DNA from: an uncultured Bacilli bacterium
Lineage (GTDB): Bacteria; Bacillota_I; Bacilli_A; RF39; UBA660
Direction: 5' to 3'
Assembly: GCA_934098505.1 (NCBI GenBank)
Contig: CAKOOR010000010.1
Span: 1 to 31,872, forward strand
DNA length: 31,872 nt
Part shown: in pieces, positions 8,863 to 17,500 of the stretch
Layout of the letters: each line of letters opens with the position of its first letter
How positions within the stretch are numbered: position 1 is the first letter of the stretch
The notes under the pieces: generated by a model
What the model was told of the DNA's origin: nothing
Database searches by the model: none
The model's input: the letters and a program-made list of their open reading frames with translations, nothing else
Translations under genes and position numbers: made by a program

Positions 8863-9219
8863 ATGCAATATGAATATAATGGTAACTTATTAGAAGAAGA
8901 AAGAGTATTACAAGTAGCTAAAGAAATAGTGGATAAATACCCTATGATAAGCTTAGAAAAGTCTAAAACATCAGCTCGTCTAGAAGGTTACATTTCTAAA
9001 AAAGTTACTCCAATTGAAAAATTAAACAGACTTTATAATATCATGCTAATAAATTGTAAAGATAAAAATACTATGGTCATCGTTTATCGAGATTATTTAA
9101 ATATTCTAGCTCTCTATATGAATGAAATAGATGATAATAAGTACTTTACTATAGCTAATATTCTAAAAGATTATTTACAAGGAAATTGTACTTTTCCTTT
9201 TCTAAGCAATATCGATTAA
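8863..9219 (+). CDS. hypothetical protein, coupled to the ClpX-like gene
   Basis: A 118-residue soluble, lysine-rich, predicted mostly helical protein. I recognise no family. ATG 8863 is 1 nt past the AAA+ stop, so translation is probably coupled; an in-frame ATG at 8830 inside the AAA+ gene would add 11 residues. The pair is set apart by its own promoter-like sequence upstream and a terminator that overlaps this gene's stop. That suggests the small protein works with the unfoldase, perhaps as adaptor or substrate; this is inferred from position only. Confidence 0.6.
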   Translation: MQYEYNGNLLEEERVLQVAKEIVDKYPMISLEKSKTSARLEGYISKKVTPIEKLNRLYNIMLINCKDKNTMVIVYRDYLNILALYMNEIDDNKYFTIANILKDYLQGNCTFPFLSNID

Positions 9220-9238
9220 CGCTTATATTGCTTTTTTT
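9204..9238 (+). terminator. intrinsic terminator overlapping a stop codon
   Basis: AAGCAATAT (9204-9212) pairs with ATATTGCTT (9225-9233) around a 12-nt loop, followed by T to 9238. The left arm lies in the last codons of the hypothetical gene, so the stop codon is in the loop. Confidence 0.75.
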
Positions 9239-9249
9239 AGTTTTGCTAC

Positions 9250-9278
9250 TTGAAAAGATAAAAATACTATGTTACTAT
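9250..9278 (+). promoter_or_regulatory. sigma-A-type promoter for topA
   Basis: TTGAAA (9250-9255), a 17-nt spacer and TACTAT (9273-9278) make a near-consensus vegetative promoter. It would leave a leader of about 125 nt before the topA ATG. No riboswitch or clear hairpin was recognised in that leader. Confidence 0.6.
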
Positions 9279-9408
9279 TACAACGTTTGGCAGTTTTTAT
9301 AATTAATTAAACAAAATGTAGAATACTAAAAATTAAATAGAATATGAAATATTAAAAACAATGAAATAAAATGAAAATAATAAAAAATATAAAAAAGAAA
9401 GTGATGTT

Positions 9409-11442
9409 ATGGAAAAAAAGAAAAATTTAGTAATAGTAGAATCGCCTGCTAAAAGTAAAACTATTGAAAAATATCTAGGCAGTGATTATAAAGTCGTATC
9501 CAGTAAAGGTCATATAAGGGACCTTTCAACAAAAGGAAAATATGGTTTAGGAATTGATGTTGAAAATGATTTTAAACCTGATTATGTAGCCATTAAAGGC
9601 AAGTCAAGTATCATTAAAGAATTAAAAAAAGATGCTAAAGAAGCCAACAGAATTTACTTAGCTTCCGACCCCGACCGTGAAGGAGAAGCCATTTCTTGGC
9701 ATTTATTTGATACTTTAAAATTAAAGGATAAAGATTATGACAGGATTGAATTTCATGAAATTACTAAACCAGCTGTTTTAGAAGCCTTTAAAAATCCTCG
9801 TAAAATTGATGATAATTTGGTAAAGTCCCAAGAAACTAGAAGAATGCTTGATCGTATCATTGGGTTTAGATTATCTAAATTAATGCAGTCTAAAACCGGA
9901 GGCAAATCAGCCGGTCGTGTTCAATCAGTAGCATTAAAACTAATCGTTGATCGTGAAAGAGAAATAAAAGCCTTTATTCCTGAAGAATACTGGAGTATTA
10001 CAGCTAATTTTAATGATTTTAATGCCGACCTTTTTAAATATCAAGAAAAAGATATCGAGATAAAAAATGAAGCAGCCGCTGATGAAATTTTAGTTAAATT
10101 AAGTAGTGACTATAAAATTGAATCAGTTACTAAAAAGAGCAAAAAAAGACCTTCTAAACCAATCTTTAAAACTTCAACATTACAACAAACTGCTGTTAAT
10201 CGTTTAGGTTTTGCATCATCTAAAACCATGAAAGTAGCTCAAAAGTTATATGAAGGTATCGATATTGGCAGTGAAACAATTGGTTTAATAACTTATATGC
10301 GTACTGATTCAGTTCGCATGTCACCAATATTTATTAATGATACTTTAAAATATATTGAAGAAAACTATGGCAAAAAATATGTTGGCTCTGTTAAAGTTGG
10401 TAAAAAAGATGAAAATATGCAAGATGCTCATGAAGGTATTAGACCAACTTCTATTAACCGTACACCAGAAAGCCTTAAAGCTTATTTGACTCCTGATGAG
10501 TATAAATTATATAGTATTATTTATTATAAGACTTTATCTAGTTTAATGGCCGATGCTAAAGTAGAAAGTACTACGGTTATTTTAGATAATAATGATTATA
10601 AATTTAAAACGACGGGTTCTATTTTAACTTTTGATGGTTATTTAAAAGTTTATGCTAAGTATGAAGACCAAGAAGATACTATTTTACCAGAATTACAAGA
10701 AGGAGAAATTTTAAGTACCGATGATGTAGCCAAAACTCAACACTTTACGAAACCAGCTCCAAGATATACGGAAAGTAGTTTAATTAAAGAATTAGAATCT
10801 TTAGGAATAGGTAGACCAAGTACTTATGCGACTATTATTGATACATTAAAAACAAGAAGCTATGTAACATTAGAAGATAAAAAATTTGTACCAACTGATA
10901 TTGGAATTGAAACTACAGACAAATTACAAGAATACTTTAGTAAGATTGTTAATGTTAAATATACTGCTAATATGGAAAATGATTTAGATTTAATTGCTGA
11001 TGATAAGTTAAATAATATTGAATTATTAAAAAAATTCTATGGCGAGTTTGAGCCTCTTGTTCAAGATGCTTTTCATCATATGGAAAAGAAACCAGCCGAA
11101 GAAACCGGCGAATTATGTCCAGAATGTAATAGCCCTTTAGTAGTTAGAAATGGTCGTTTTGGTAAATTTACAGCTTGCTCTAATTATCCTACTTGTAAAT
11201 ACATTAAGAAAGAAAAACCAGTCCAAATTGAAATCATGGATTGTCCAAAATGTGATGGTAAAATACTTCTTAAGAAAACAAGACGTGGTAAAGACTTTTA
11301 TGGCTGCTCTAATTATCCGAAGTGTGACTTTGCTAGTTGGTATGTACCAATTAATAAGTTCTGTCCAAAATGTAATAGTATTTTAGTTAAAAAGGGTAAA
11401 AAAGTAGCTTGCTCTAACGCTGATTGTGATTTTGAAGAATAA
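9409..11442 (+). CDS. topA: DNA topoisomerase I
   Basis: Type IA topoisomerase that relaxes negative supercoils. The TOPRIM domain at the N-terminus has Glu11 in 'IVESPAK' and the DPDRE motif at 87-91; the active-site tyrosine is Tyr296 in 'GLITYMRTDS'. The C-terminus carries three tetracysteine zinc ribbons ('CPECN...CSNYPTC', 'CPKCD...CSNYPKC', 'CPKCN...CSNADC'). The 677-residue length fits Bacillota TopA (~690). The start has GAAAGTGA just upstream. It is an independent unit between a promoter at 9250 and a terminator at 11477. Confidence 0.97.
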   Translation: MEKKKNLVIVESPAKSKTIEKYLGSDYKVVSSKGHIRDLSTKGKYGLGIDVENDFKPDYVAIKGKSSIIKELKKDAKEANRIYLASDPDREGEAISWHLFDTLKLKDKDYDRIEFHEITKPAVLEAFKNPRKIDDNLVKSQETRRMLDRIIGFRLSKLMQSKTGGKSAGRVQSVALKLIVDREREIKAFIPEEYWSITANFNDFNADLFKYQEKDIEIKNEAAADEILVKLSSDYKIESVTKKSKKRPSKPIFKTSTLQQTAVNRLGFASSKTMKVAQKLYEGIDIGSETIGLITYMRTDSVRMSPIFINDTLKYIEENYGKKYVGSVKVGKKDENMQDAHEGIRPTSINRTPESLKAYLTPDEYKLYSIIYYKTLSSLMADAKVESTTVILDNNDYKFKTTGSILTFDGYLKVYAKYEDQEDTILPELQEGEILSTDDVAKTQHFTKPAPRYTESSLIKELESLGIGRPSTYATIIDTLKTRSYVTLEDKKFVPTDIGIETTDKLQEYFSKIVNVKYTANMENDLDLIADDKLNNIELLKKFYGEFEPLVQDAFHHMEKKPAEETGELCPECNSPLVVRNGRFGKFTACSNYPTCKYIKKEKPVQIEIMDCPKCDGKILLKKTRRGKDFYGCSNYPKCDFASWYVPINKFCPKCNSILVKKGKKVACSNADCDFEE

Positions 11443-11476
11443 AAGACATTTAAATATTATATTAAAAATTTTTTAG

Positions 11477-11504
11477 GTACAAAGTTCATGCTTTGTACTT
11501 TTTT
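11477..11504 (+). terminator. intrinsic terminator after topA
   Basis: GTACAAAG (11477-11484) and CTTTGTAC (11491-11498) form a perfect 8-bp stem with a 6-nt loop, followed by six T. Confidence 0.88.
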
Positions 11505-11566
11505 ATGGCCTCAAAAAGTGATAAAATGATAAAAGATGAGAGATAAAAGATGAAAGGAAACTACTT

Positions 11567-13570
11567 ATGTTCAATAATACTAATATCAAAGAAAGAATAG
11601 AATACTTATGTGGCGTTTTAAATAAGGCTAACGTCGAATATTATGTTAATGATAATCCAACTTTAACCGATAATGAATATGATTCCTTAATGGATGAATT
11701 AATTAAATTAGAGAGTGAATATCCTGAGTATAAAATGGCTAACTCACCAACTAGTAAAGTCGGTAATGAAGTAATAGCAGAATTTAAAAAAGTAACACAT
11801 CCTACGCCAATGTTTAGTTTAGCAGATGTCTTTAATTATGATGAGGTAAGAGAATTTGACCGTAAGGTTCGTAAAGAAGTTGGTAATGTGGCTTACTCTT
11901 GTGAGCTAAAAATGGATGGCCTTGCCGTATCTCTTATTTATAAAGACGGAGCATTTATCTCAGCTGCTACCCGTGGTGATGGGGTAATTGGCGAAGATAT
12001 TACTCATAATGTTCGTACGATAAAAAAACTTCCCCTTACTTTGCATAAAAAAATCGATCTTGAAGTTCGTGGCGAAATTTATATGCAAAAGAAAGTCTTT
12101 AATAAACTAAATGAAGACCGTGCTGAAAAAGGCTTACAATTATTTCAAAATCCCAGAAATGCCGCCGCCGGCTCAATCCGTCAGTTAGATAGTAGCATTA
12201 CCCGTGATCGCAATTTAGATATTGTTTTATATCATTTACCTAATACTAATCTTTTGCATCACAGCGATACACTAGATTTACTTAAAAACTGTGGCTTACC
12301 AGTCAATCCAAATAATCGAATATGTCAAAATATTGATGAGGTTTTAGCCTATATCGACTATTGGACTATTCATCGTCCCGAACTACCTTATGAAATAGAT
12401 GGCATTGTTATTAAAGTTAATGATTTAAGTGCCCAAAGGACTTTAGGATATACTGTAAAATATCCTAAATGGGCCGTAGCATACAAATTTCCGGCAGAAA
12501 AAGTTATTACTAAATTAACCGATATTGTTTGCACCGTTGGTCGTACTGGGCAAATAACTCCCAATGCCGTTTTAGAACCAATCAAAGTAGCTGGTTCAAC
12601 TATTCGCCGTGCAACGTTACATAACTACCCTTACATTGTTAGTAAAGATTTAAAAATTGGCGACTATGTTTATTTACATAAGGCTGGCGATGTTATTCCT
12701 GAAGTTGTGGGACCGGTTTTAGAACGTCGTAGTGGAGTAGAAACCGATTATGAAATGATTACTAATTGTCCAATTTGTGGAACTAAGTTAGAACTAACAG
12801 ATTCTAAAATCGATTTGTATTGTCCAAATGAGGCTTGTCCTGCTAGACAAATTAATTCCTTAATTCATTTTATATCTCGTGATGCCATGAATATTGATGG
12901 CTTAGGTGAGCAGATTATTGAGGACTTTTATAATATGGGCTTAATCAAAGATATTCCTGATATTTATAATTTAAGCAAAGATAAAGAAGACTTAATTGAA
13001 TTAGAAGGCTTTGGTAATAAGAGCGTTAGTAATTTATTAATTTCAATTGAAAACAGTAAACATAATTCTTTAGAAAGACTAATTAATGGTTTAGGTATCA
13101 GCGGTATCGGTGTTAAATCGGCTAAACTTTTAGCAGTCCGTTATGAAACTATGCGTAACTTAATGAATGCTTCTGTTGAAGAATTACAAAGTATTAAAGA
13201 TATAGGTAATGTTTTAGCCACTAATATTAGTAATTATTTTGATAATCCCAAGAATAGAATTTTAATATCTAAGTTAGAAGAATTGGGACTTAATATGACC
13301 TATATGGGTGAAAAAAAGACTATTGATACTAACTTTCAAGATAAAAAATTTGTTATTACTGGCACTATTCCTGGTCGTAGTCGTGAGGAAATTAAAAAAG
13401 AAATTGAATTACGCGGTGGATTGACAGTAGATTCAGTTAGTAAAAAAACTGATGTTGTTATTGTAGGCAATGATCCTGGTTCTAAATATGATAAAGCATT
13501 AAGTCTTGGTATTACCATTTGGACTGCCGATACTTTAGAAAGTTTTTTAGGGGAATCTAGTAAAAATTAA
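11567..13570 (+). CDS. ligA: NAD-dependent DNA ligase
   Basis: Seals nicks using NAD+ in replication and repair. The adenylated lysine is Lys115 in 'CELKMDG' (KxDG). The oligonucleotide-binding fold is followed by a four-cysteine zinc finger ('CPICG' ... 'CPNEACPAR'), helix-hairpin-helix repeats ('LGISGIGVKSAKLLA', 'IKDIGNVLA') and a C-terminal BRCT domain ('KKFVITGTIPGRSREEIK'). The length of 667 is the family norm. AAAGGAAA at 11553-11560 is a good ribosome-binding site for ATG 11567. No terminator separates it from the next gene, which has a TATAAT at 13581. Confidence 0.97.
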   Translation: MFNNTNIKERIEYLCGVLNKANVEYYVNDNPTLTDNEYDSLMDELIKLESEYPEYKMANSPTSKVGNEVIAEFKKVTHPTPMFSLADVFNYDEVREFDRKVRKEVGNVAYSCELKMDGLAVSLIYKDGAFISAATRGDGVIGEDITHNVRTIKKLPLTLHKKIDLEVRGEIYMQKKVFNKLNEDRAEKGLQLFQNPRNAAAGSIRQLDSSITRDRNLDIVLYHLPNTNLLHHSDTLDLLKNCGLPVNPNNRICQNIDEVLAYIDYWTIHRPELPYEIDGIVIKVNDLSAQRTLGYTVKYPKWAVAYKFPAEKVITKLTDIVCTVGRTGQITPNAVLEPIKVAGSTIRRATLHNYPYIVSKDLKIGDYVYLHKAGDVIPEVVGPVLERRSGVETDYEMITNCPICGTKLELTDSKIDLYCPNEACPARQINSLIHFISRDAMNIDGLGEQIIEDFYNMGLIKDIPDIYNLSKDKEDLIELEGFGNKSVSNLLISIENSKHNSLERLINGLGISGIGVKSAKLLAVRYETMRNLMNASVEELQSIKDIGNVLATNISNYFDNPKNRILISKLEELGLNMTYMGEKKTIDTNFQDKKFVITGTIPGRSREEIKKEIELRGGLTVDSVSKKTDVVIVGNDPGSKYDKALSLGITIWTADTLESFLGESSKN

Positions 13571-13610
13571 AAAAATATAGTATAATCAATTTACAGAAAG
13601 AGGTGTAATT

Positions 13611-14096
13611 TTGAAAAAATTTATTCGTGATAATAAAGCAATATGTTTTATGCTTTTAATTATAATTGCTTGTTTAGGTATTAGTGTGGCTCTTTTACTC
13701 AAATATTTCTATTTTGGAAATGGTGGGTCAAAATACGGTGACCGTTTAGATGGCATTGAAACCGTTGCTATAACTGATGATAAAAAAAATAGTGTAGTTG
13801 ATGACATTAAACAAAGAAAGAATGTTAAAGATGCTAAAGTTGAAGTAAGTGGAAAGATTATTTATATTCGTATAGCTTTTAATGCTGGTGCTGACTTAGA
13901 TACATCAAAAGCCATAGCCGTTAAAACTTTAGAAAAATTTAGCGATGAAGAAAAGGCTGTCTATGACATTCACTTTACTTTGGTTTTTGAAAAGAGTGAA
14001 ACCAGTGATGGCATCACAATTATGGGCTCTAAAAATGTTAATGGTACCAACTTAATCTGGGGTAATAACAATCCTGTAAGTGATGATGGTGAGTAA
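13611..14096 (+). CDS. hypothetical single-pass membrane protein
   Basis: A 161-residue protein starting with TTG at 13611, preceded by GAAAGAGGTG. One membrane segment spans about residues 11-31; the remainder is extracytoplasmic and looks like a small alpha/beta domain ('VVDDIKQRKNVKDAKVEVSG', 'IIYIRIAFNAG'). The pattern of a helix, a basic turn and beta strands is loosely like Asp23/Gls24-type proteins, but I do not assign the family. A TATAAT lies at 13581-13586 with a poor -35. Its stop is 1 nt before the start of the GGDEF-like gene, so the two are probably translated together. Confidence 0.65.
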   Translation: MKKFIRDNKAICFMLLIIIACLGISVALLLKYFYFGNGGSKYGDRLDGIETVAITDDKKNSVVDDIKQRKNVKDAKVEVSGKIIYIRIAFNAGADLDTSKAIAVKTLEKFSDEEKAVYDIHFTLVFEKSETSDGITIMGSKNVNGTNLIWGNNNPVSDDGE

Positions 14097-14097
14097 A

Positions 14098-16119
14098 ATG
14101 GCAAAAAAAGTTAGACTGATTTTCATCTCCTTTGTCGGAATTATTATAATTGCAATTGCTTCTTTAGTAGTTGTAAATATCCTTAATGATGAAAATAAAT
14201 TAACGGTCGAAGAAAACAAATGGCTTAATAATAATCTTTCAACCGTCTTAAACGTCAATGTTATTAATGACTTAGATATCTTTGGTAAAAGTGGTTCCGG
14301 CATCTTTTATGATTTTCTAAATGACTTAGGCAAAGAATATAATTTGAAAATAAATCCGGTTACTTATACTAGCAAAGATGAAAATATCACTAGTGGTTTT
14401 ATTACTACTAATACGAAAAATGATAAATTTGTTGAATTTTACGCTGATAACTATGTTTTATTAAAAAAAGATTATGTTTATTATAATAATATTGAAGCTA
14501 TCAAAAATATTAAAATTGGTGTCCTAAAAAATGATGCTGATTATATTAAAGGTTATTTTAATGCTGATAAAAATATTGAATTTACAAGCTTTGATACTTA
14601 TGATGCCCTAAAAGAAAGTTTTAACAAAGATTTAGAATACATAATGGTGCCAAAATATGAATTAACTAGCGATATCTTAGAGAAAAATTATAGTATTATC
14701 TACGAATTTAGTGATATTAAAAAATACTATGGTTACTACATGTTAGATGATAATTTTAGTAGTGTCATTAAAAAATATTATAATAAATGGCAAAATAAAA
14801 AATATAAAAATGTCTTTAATACTAATTTAAAAAACACTTTAGTTAAAAGTATTAAATTAAGTGAAGTTGAACAAAAAGAATTAACATCACGAATTTATAA
14901 TTACGGTTTTGTTAATAATAACCCTTATGAAATTATTTTAGGGGGCAATTATGGTGGCATTATCTCCGTTTATTTAAAAAACTTTAGTGAAATGGCTGGT
15001 ATTGACTTTAAATATATAAAATATCGTACTTATAAACAATTAACTAACGCGATAAATAACAATTCTATTGATCTATATTTTAATTATTATAACTTGACTA
15101 ATAATTATCAAACTATTACCACTAATATGGATATCAAATATTATGTTATAGCTAGTCGTAAAAATAACTTAGTCGTTAACTCTTTAAATTCTTTACAAAA
15201 TCAAACTGTCTATGTAATGCAAGATAGTCTAATTTATGAAAATTTAAAGAATATTAATGGTATTGATTTAAAGACTTATAAAAAGACTGGTGATTTAAAG
15301 AAATTAGCGAAAAACGGTATTGTTGCGGTTGTTGATTATGATACGTACTTGGATGTTGCTAGTACAACTTTAAAAGATTATAGCCCTCGTTATACCAATA
15401 GCCTAAATATCTCTTATGCCTTTAAAGTAAGAGAAGATAATGCCTTTACTAAACTCTTTAAAGCTTATATTAGTTTAAGTGATGCTAATATGGTAAGAGT
15501 AGATGGCCTAAATAGTTATAAAAAGACTTTAGATAGTGGTACTATTCTAGGAACTATAGCTAAATATATTTTATATTTCTTAATTATCTTTGTTATTTTA
15601 ATCTATGTTTTATATAAAAGAGCAAGAAAAATTAAAATATCTAAAAAAATAAAAAAAGAAGAAAAAATCCGCTATATAGATCAATTAACCTCTCTTAAAA
15701 ATCGTAATTATTTAATGGAAAATGCTTCGGCTTGGAATAAAAATACTATTTATCCGCAAGCAATGGTTGTTGTCGATTTAAATAGAATTCAAGAAATTAA
15801 TGATACTTTAGGTTATGAAAAAGGCGATGCTCAAATAAAAGCTGCTGCTAATATCTTAATTAGAACCCAACTTGATAACAGTGATATCGTTAGAACTGAT
15901 GGGACAGAATTTTTAATCTACTTAGTAGGATACGATGAAAGACAGGTTGTAAGCTATATTAAAAAATTAACTAAAGAATTAAAAAATATGCCTTATGATT
16001 TTGGCGCTTCTATCGGTCATAGCATGATTGATAGCGATAAAAAACTAGTTGAAGATGCTTTAAATGAAGCAGTTGAAGATATGAAAATTAAAAAGCAAGA
16101 AAATAGTCTTAAGGAGTAG
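14098..16119 (+). CDS. two-TM solute-sensor protein with degenerate GGDEF domain
   Basis: Starts at ATG 14098 behind GGTGAG. Residues ~7-27 are a membrane anchor. About 460 extracellular residues follow, looking like two periplasmic-binding-protein (SBP_bac_3-type) lobes with segments such as 'IKIGVLKNDADY' and 'QTVYVMQDSLIYENL'. A second TM is near 484-506, then a cytoplasmic GGDEF fold ('DQLTSLKNRNYL', 'VVDLNRIQEINDTLGYEKGD'). The signature is DGTEF at 601-605, not GG(D/E)EF: the third residue, a metal ligand in diguanylate cyclases, is Thr. The RxxD inhibitory site is absent too. A catalytically dead receptor module is more likely than a cyclase. There is no EAL, HD-GYP or DHH domain, so it is not GdpP. 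The next gene starts 2 nt after the stop. Confidence 0.75.
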   Translation: MAKKVRLIFISFVGIIIIAIASLVVVNILNDENKLTVEENKWLNNNLSTVLNVNVINDLDIFGKSGSGIFYDFLNDLGKEYNLKINPVTYTSKDENITSGFITTNTKNDKFVEFYADNYVLLKKDYVYYNNIEAIKNIKIGVLKNDADYIKGYFNADKNIEFTSFDTYDALKESFNKDLEYIMVPKYELTSDILEKNYSIIYEFSDIKKYYGYYMLDDNFSSVIKKYYNKWQNKKYKNVFNTNLKNTLVKSIKLSEVEQKELTSRIYNYGFVNNNPYEIILGGNYGGIISVYLKNFSEMAGIDFKYIKYRTYKQLTNAINNNSIDLYFNYYNLTNNYQTITTNMDIKYYVIASRKNNLVVNSLNSLQNQTVYVMQDSLIYENLKNINGIDLKTYKKTGDLKKLAKNGIVAVVDYDTYLDVASTTLKDYSPRYTNSLNISYAFKVREDNAFTKLFKAYISLSDANMVRVDGLNSYKKTLDSGTILGTIAKYILYFLIIFVILIYVLYKRARKIKISKKIKKEEKIRYIDQLTSLKNRNYLMENASAWNKNTIYPQAMVVVDLNRIQEINDTLGYEKGDAQIKAAANILIRTQLDNSDIVRTDGTEFLIYLVGYDERQVVSYIKKLTKELKNMPYDFGASIGHSMIDSDKKLVEDALNEAVEDMKIKKQENSLKE

Positions 16120-16121
16120 CA

Positions 16122-16931
16122 ATGAAAGTAAAAGAGTTTATTAAAAACTTTTGGGACGTACTTAATCGAAGAGAAATGCTAATACTACCAGGTCATCTTG
16201 CTTTTTCTTTTATTCTTTCTATTGTTCCTATTTTAACATTAATAGGTTACGGAGCAGCAGGTCTTAACCTATCAATAGATTTCATTGAAGAATTTATAAC
16301 TAAAGCTTTTGGTAGTACGATTAGTGAAATGATTATCCCCATTGTTTCGGTAAGCGGCTTGTCATTTTCCTTCTTTATTACTTTGTTTATTGGCTTTTTT
16401 ACTGCTTCCAGTGGCGCTTCAGCAGTTATAATAACTTCCAATATGATTTATGGAATTGAAGATAAAGGCTACATTTATCGAAAAATTAAAGCGCTAGTAA
16501 TGACTGTTTTCATCGTTTTACTATTTCTATTTATTTTAATATTCCCTTTATTTGGTAATAAAATAATTGAATTAGTAAAATATGTTAACTTAAATCCAAT
16601 TGTTACCGAAAAAATACAAACTGTCTTTAATTTTTTACAAGGACCTTTCTCCTTATTCTTCGTTTTCTTATTTATCAAGATAATTTATGCCATGGCTCCA
16701 GATGTTAAAATCCCATCTAAAAATGTTAATTACGGTGCCATCTTTACTTCCATTGGCTGGTTAGTAGTAACTTGGATTTATTCTTTCTATATAAATCACT
16801 ATGCTCATTACTCCGTCTTTTATGGCGGCCTTGCTAATTTGGTAATTCTATTGTTATGGTTCTATTTACTAGCCAATATCTTTGTAATCGGTATGGCTTT
16901 AAATTATCGAAAAAGTGAAACCAAAAAATAA
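16122..16931 (+). CDS. YihY/BrkB-family membrane protein
   Basis: A 269-residue integral membrane protein with about six TM segments. It shows the YihY/UPF0761 pattern: an N-terminal 'LPGHLAFSFILSIVPILTLI' segment, a central 'ASSGASAVIITSNMIYGIEDK', and a C-terminal 'YGGLANLVILLLWFYLLANIFVIG'. The family was once annotated as ribonuclease BN, wrongly; its transport role is unknown. AAGGAG in the last codons of the preceding gene serves as ribosome-binding site, so it belongs to the same operon. Confidence 0.88.
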   Translation: MKVKEFIKNFWDVLNRREMLILPGHLAFSFILSIVPILTLIGYGAAGLNLSIDFIEEFITKAFGSTISEMIIPIVSVSGLSFSFFITLFIGFFTASSGASAVIITSNMIYGIEDKGYIYRKIKALVMTVFIVLLFLFILIFPLFGNKIIELVKYVNLNPIVTEKIQTVFNFLQGPFSLFFVFLFIKIIYAMAPDVKIPSKNVNYGAIFTSIGWLVVTWIYSFYINHYAHYSVFYGGLANLVILLLWFYLLANIFVIGMALNYRKSETKK

Positions 16932-16944
16932 TTAGATAAGTATT

Positions 16945-16976
16945 AAACTATTTACTACCAGGGTAAGTAGTTTTTT
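16945..16976 (+). terminator. intrinsic terminator after the yihY-like gene
   Basis: AAACTATTTAC (16945-16955) pairs with GTAAGTAGTTT (16963-16973), 11 bp with one G-U, loop 7 nt, then T to 16976. Confidence 0.85.
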
Positions 16977-16992
16977 ATTATAATAATTCTAA

Positions 16993-17289
16993 AAGAAATT
17001 TTACCCAAGACAAACCCATTTTAATTATCAAGAATTAGAAATAGATAAGATAAAAATAGAATATCAAATTAACGAAGCTTGTCAAGCAAATGATAAAGTT
17101 CGTATCAATGATAATTTATATTTAACAACTTCTTGCAATAATAAAAATATAGTTTTAAAAGAATTAATTAATAGTCTTAATAATAATAAAATTTATAACT
17201 TTAGCAATAATATCCATAAGATAAAAGATATAACTGTTTATGGCAAAAAAGAAAATCTTGATATTATAAGAAAAAATATGGGAGAGTAG
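16993..17289 (+). pseudogene. open frame without a start codon, probably decayed gene
   Basis: This ~98-codon frame has coding-like composition ('NEACQANDKVRINDNLYLTT', 'IVLKELINSLNN') but has no ATG, GTG or TTG with a ribosome-binding site near its 5' end; it opens after a TAA at 16990. The sequence just upstream reads in another frame, so a frameshift near 17020 (a TTTT run) is possible. I recognise no family. It lies where spoIIAA-spoIIAB would precede sigF in Bacillus, but it does not look like either protein. The stretch 17290-17444, between this frame and the Spo0A-box match, holds no gene that I can support. Confidence 0.35.
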
Positions 17290-17444
17290 TGATGATAAAT
17301 AACTTTTAATAAAATATAGTTTTGAAAGAATAAGGTTGCGATAATTTATAAACAAGTTTATCTCTTTTTTAAGGTGATTTTATTTAACTAGATAACCAAT
17401 TAAATTAGTCATTTTGTCACTATTTAAAAACTTATTAGAAGTCT

Positions 17445-17451
17445 TGTCGAA
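17445..17451 (+). promoter_or_regulatory. Spo0A-box match upstream of sigF
   Basis: TGTCGAA at 17445-17451 is an exact match to the Spo0A consensus box, 50 nt before the sigF start. In Bacillus the spoIIA operon, which contains sigF, is activated by phosphorylated Spo0A together with sigma-H. A 7-mer can occur by chance; the position is what makes it credible. No convincing sigma-H promoter was found beside it. Confidence 0.45.
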
Positions 17452-17500
17452 GTCCTTTAAAATTAATAAAAATTATAGTATTCTTTAATCAGGTGAAAAT

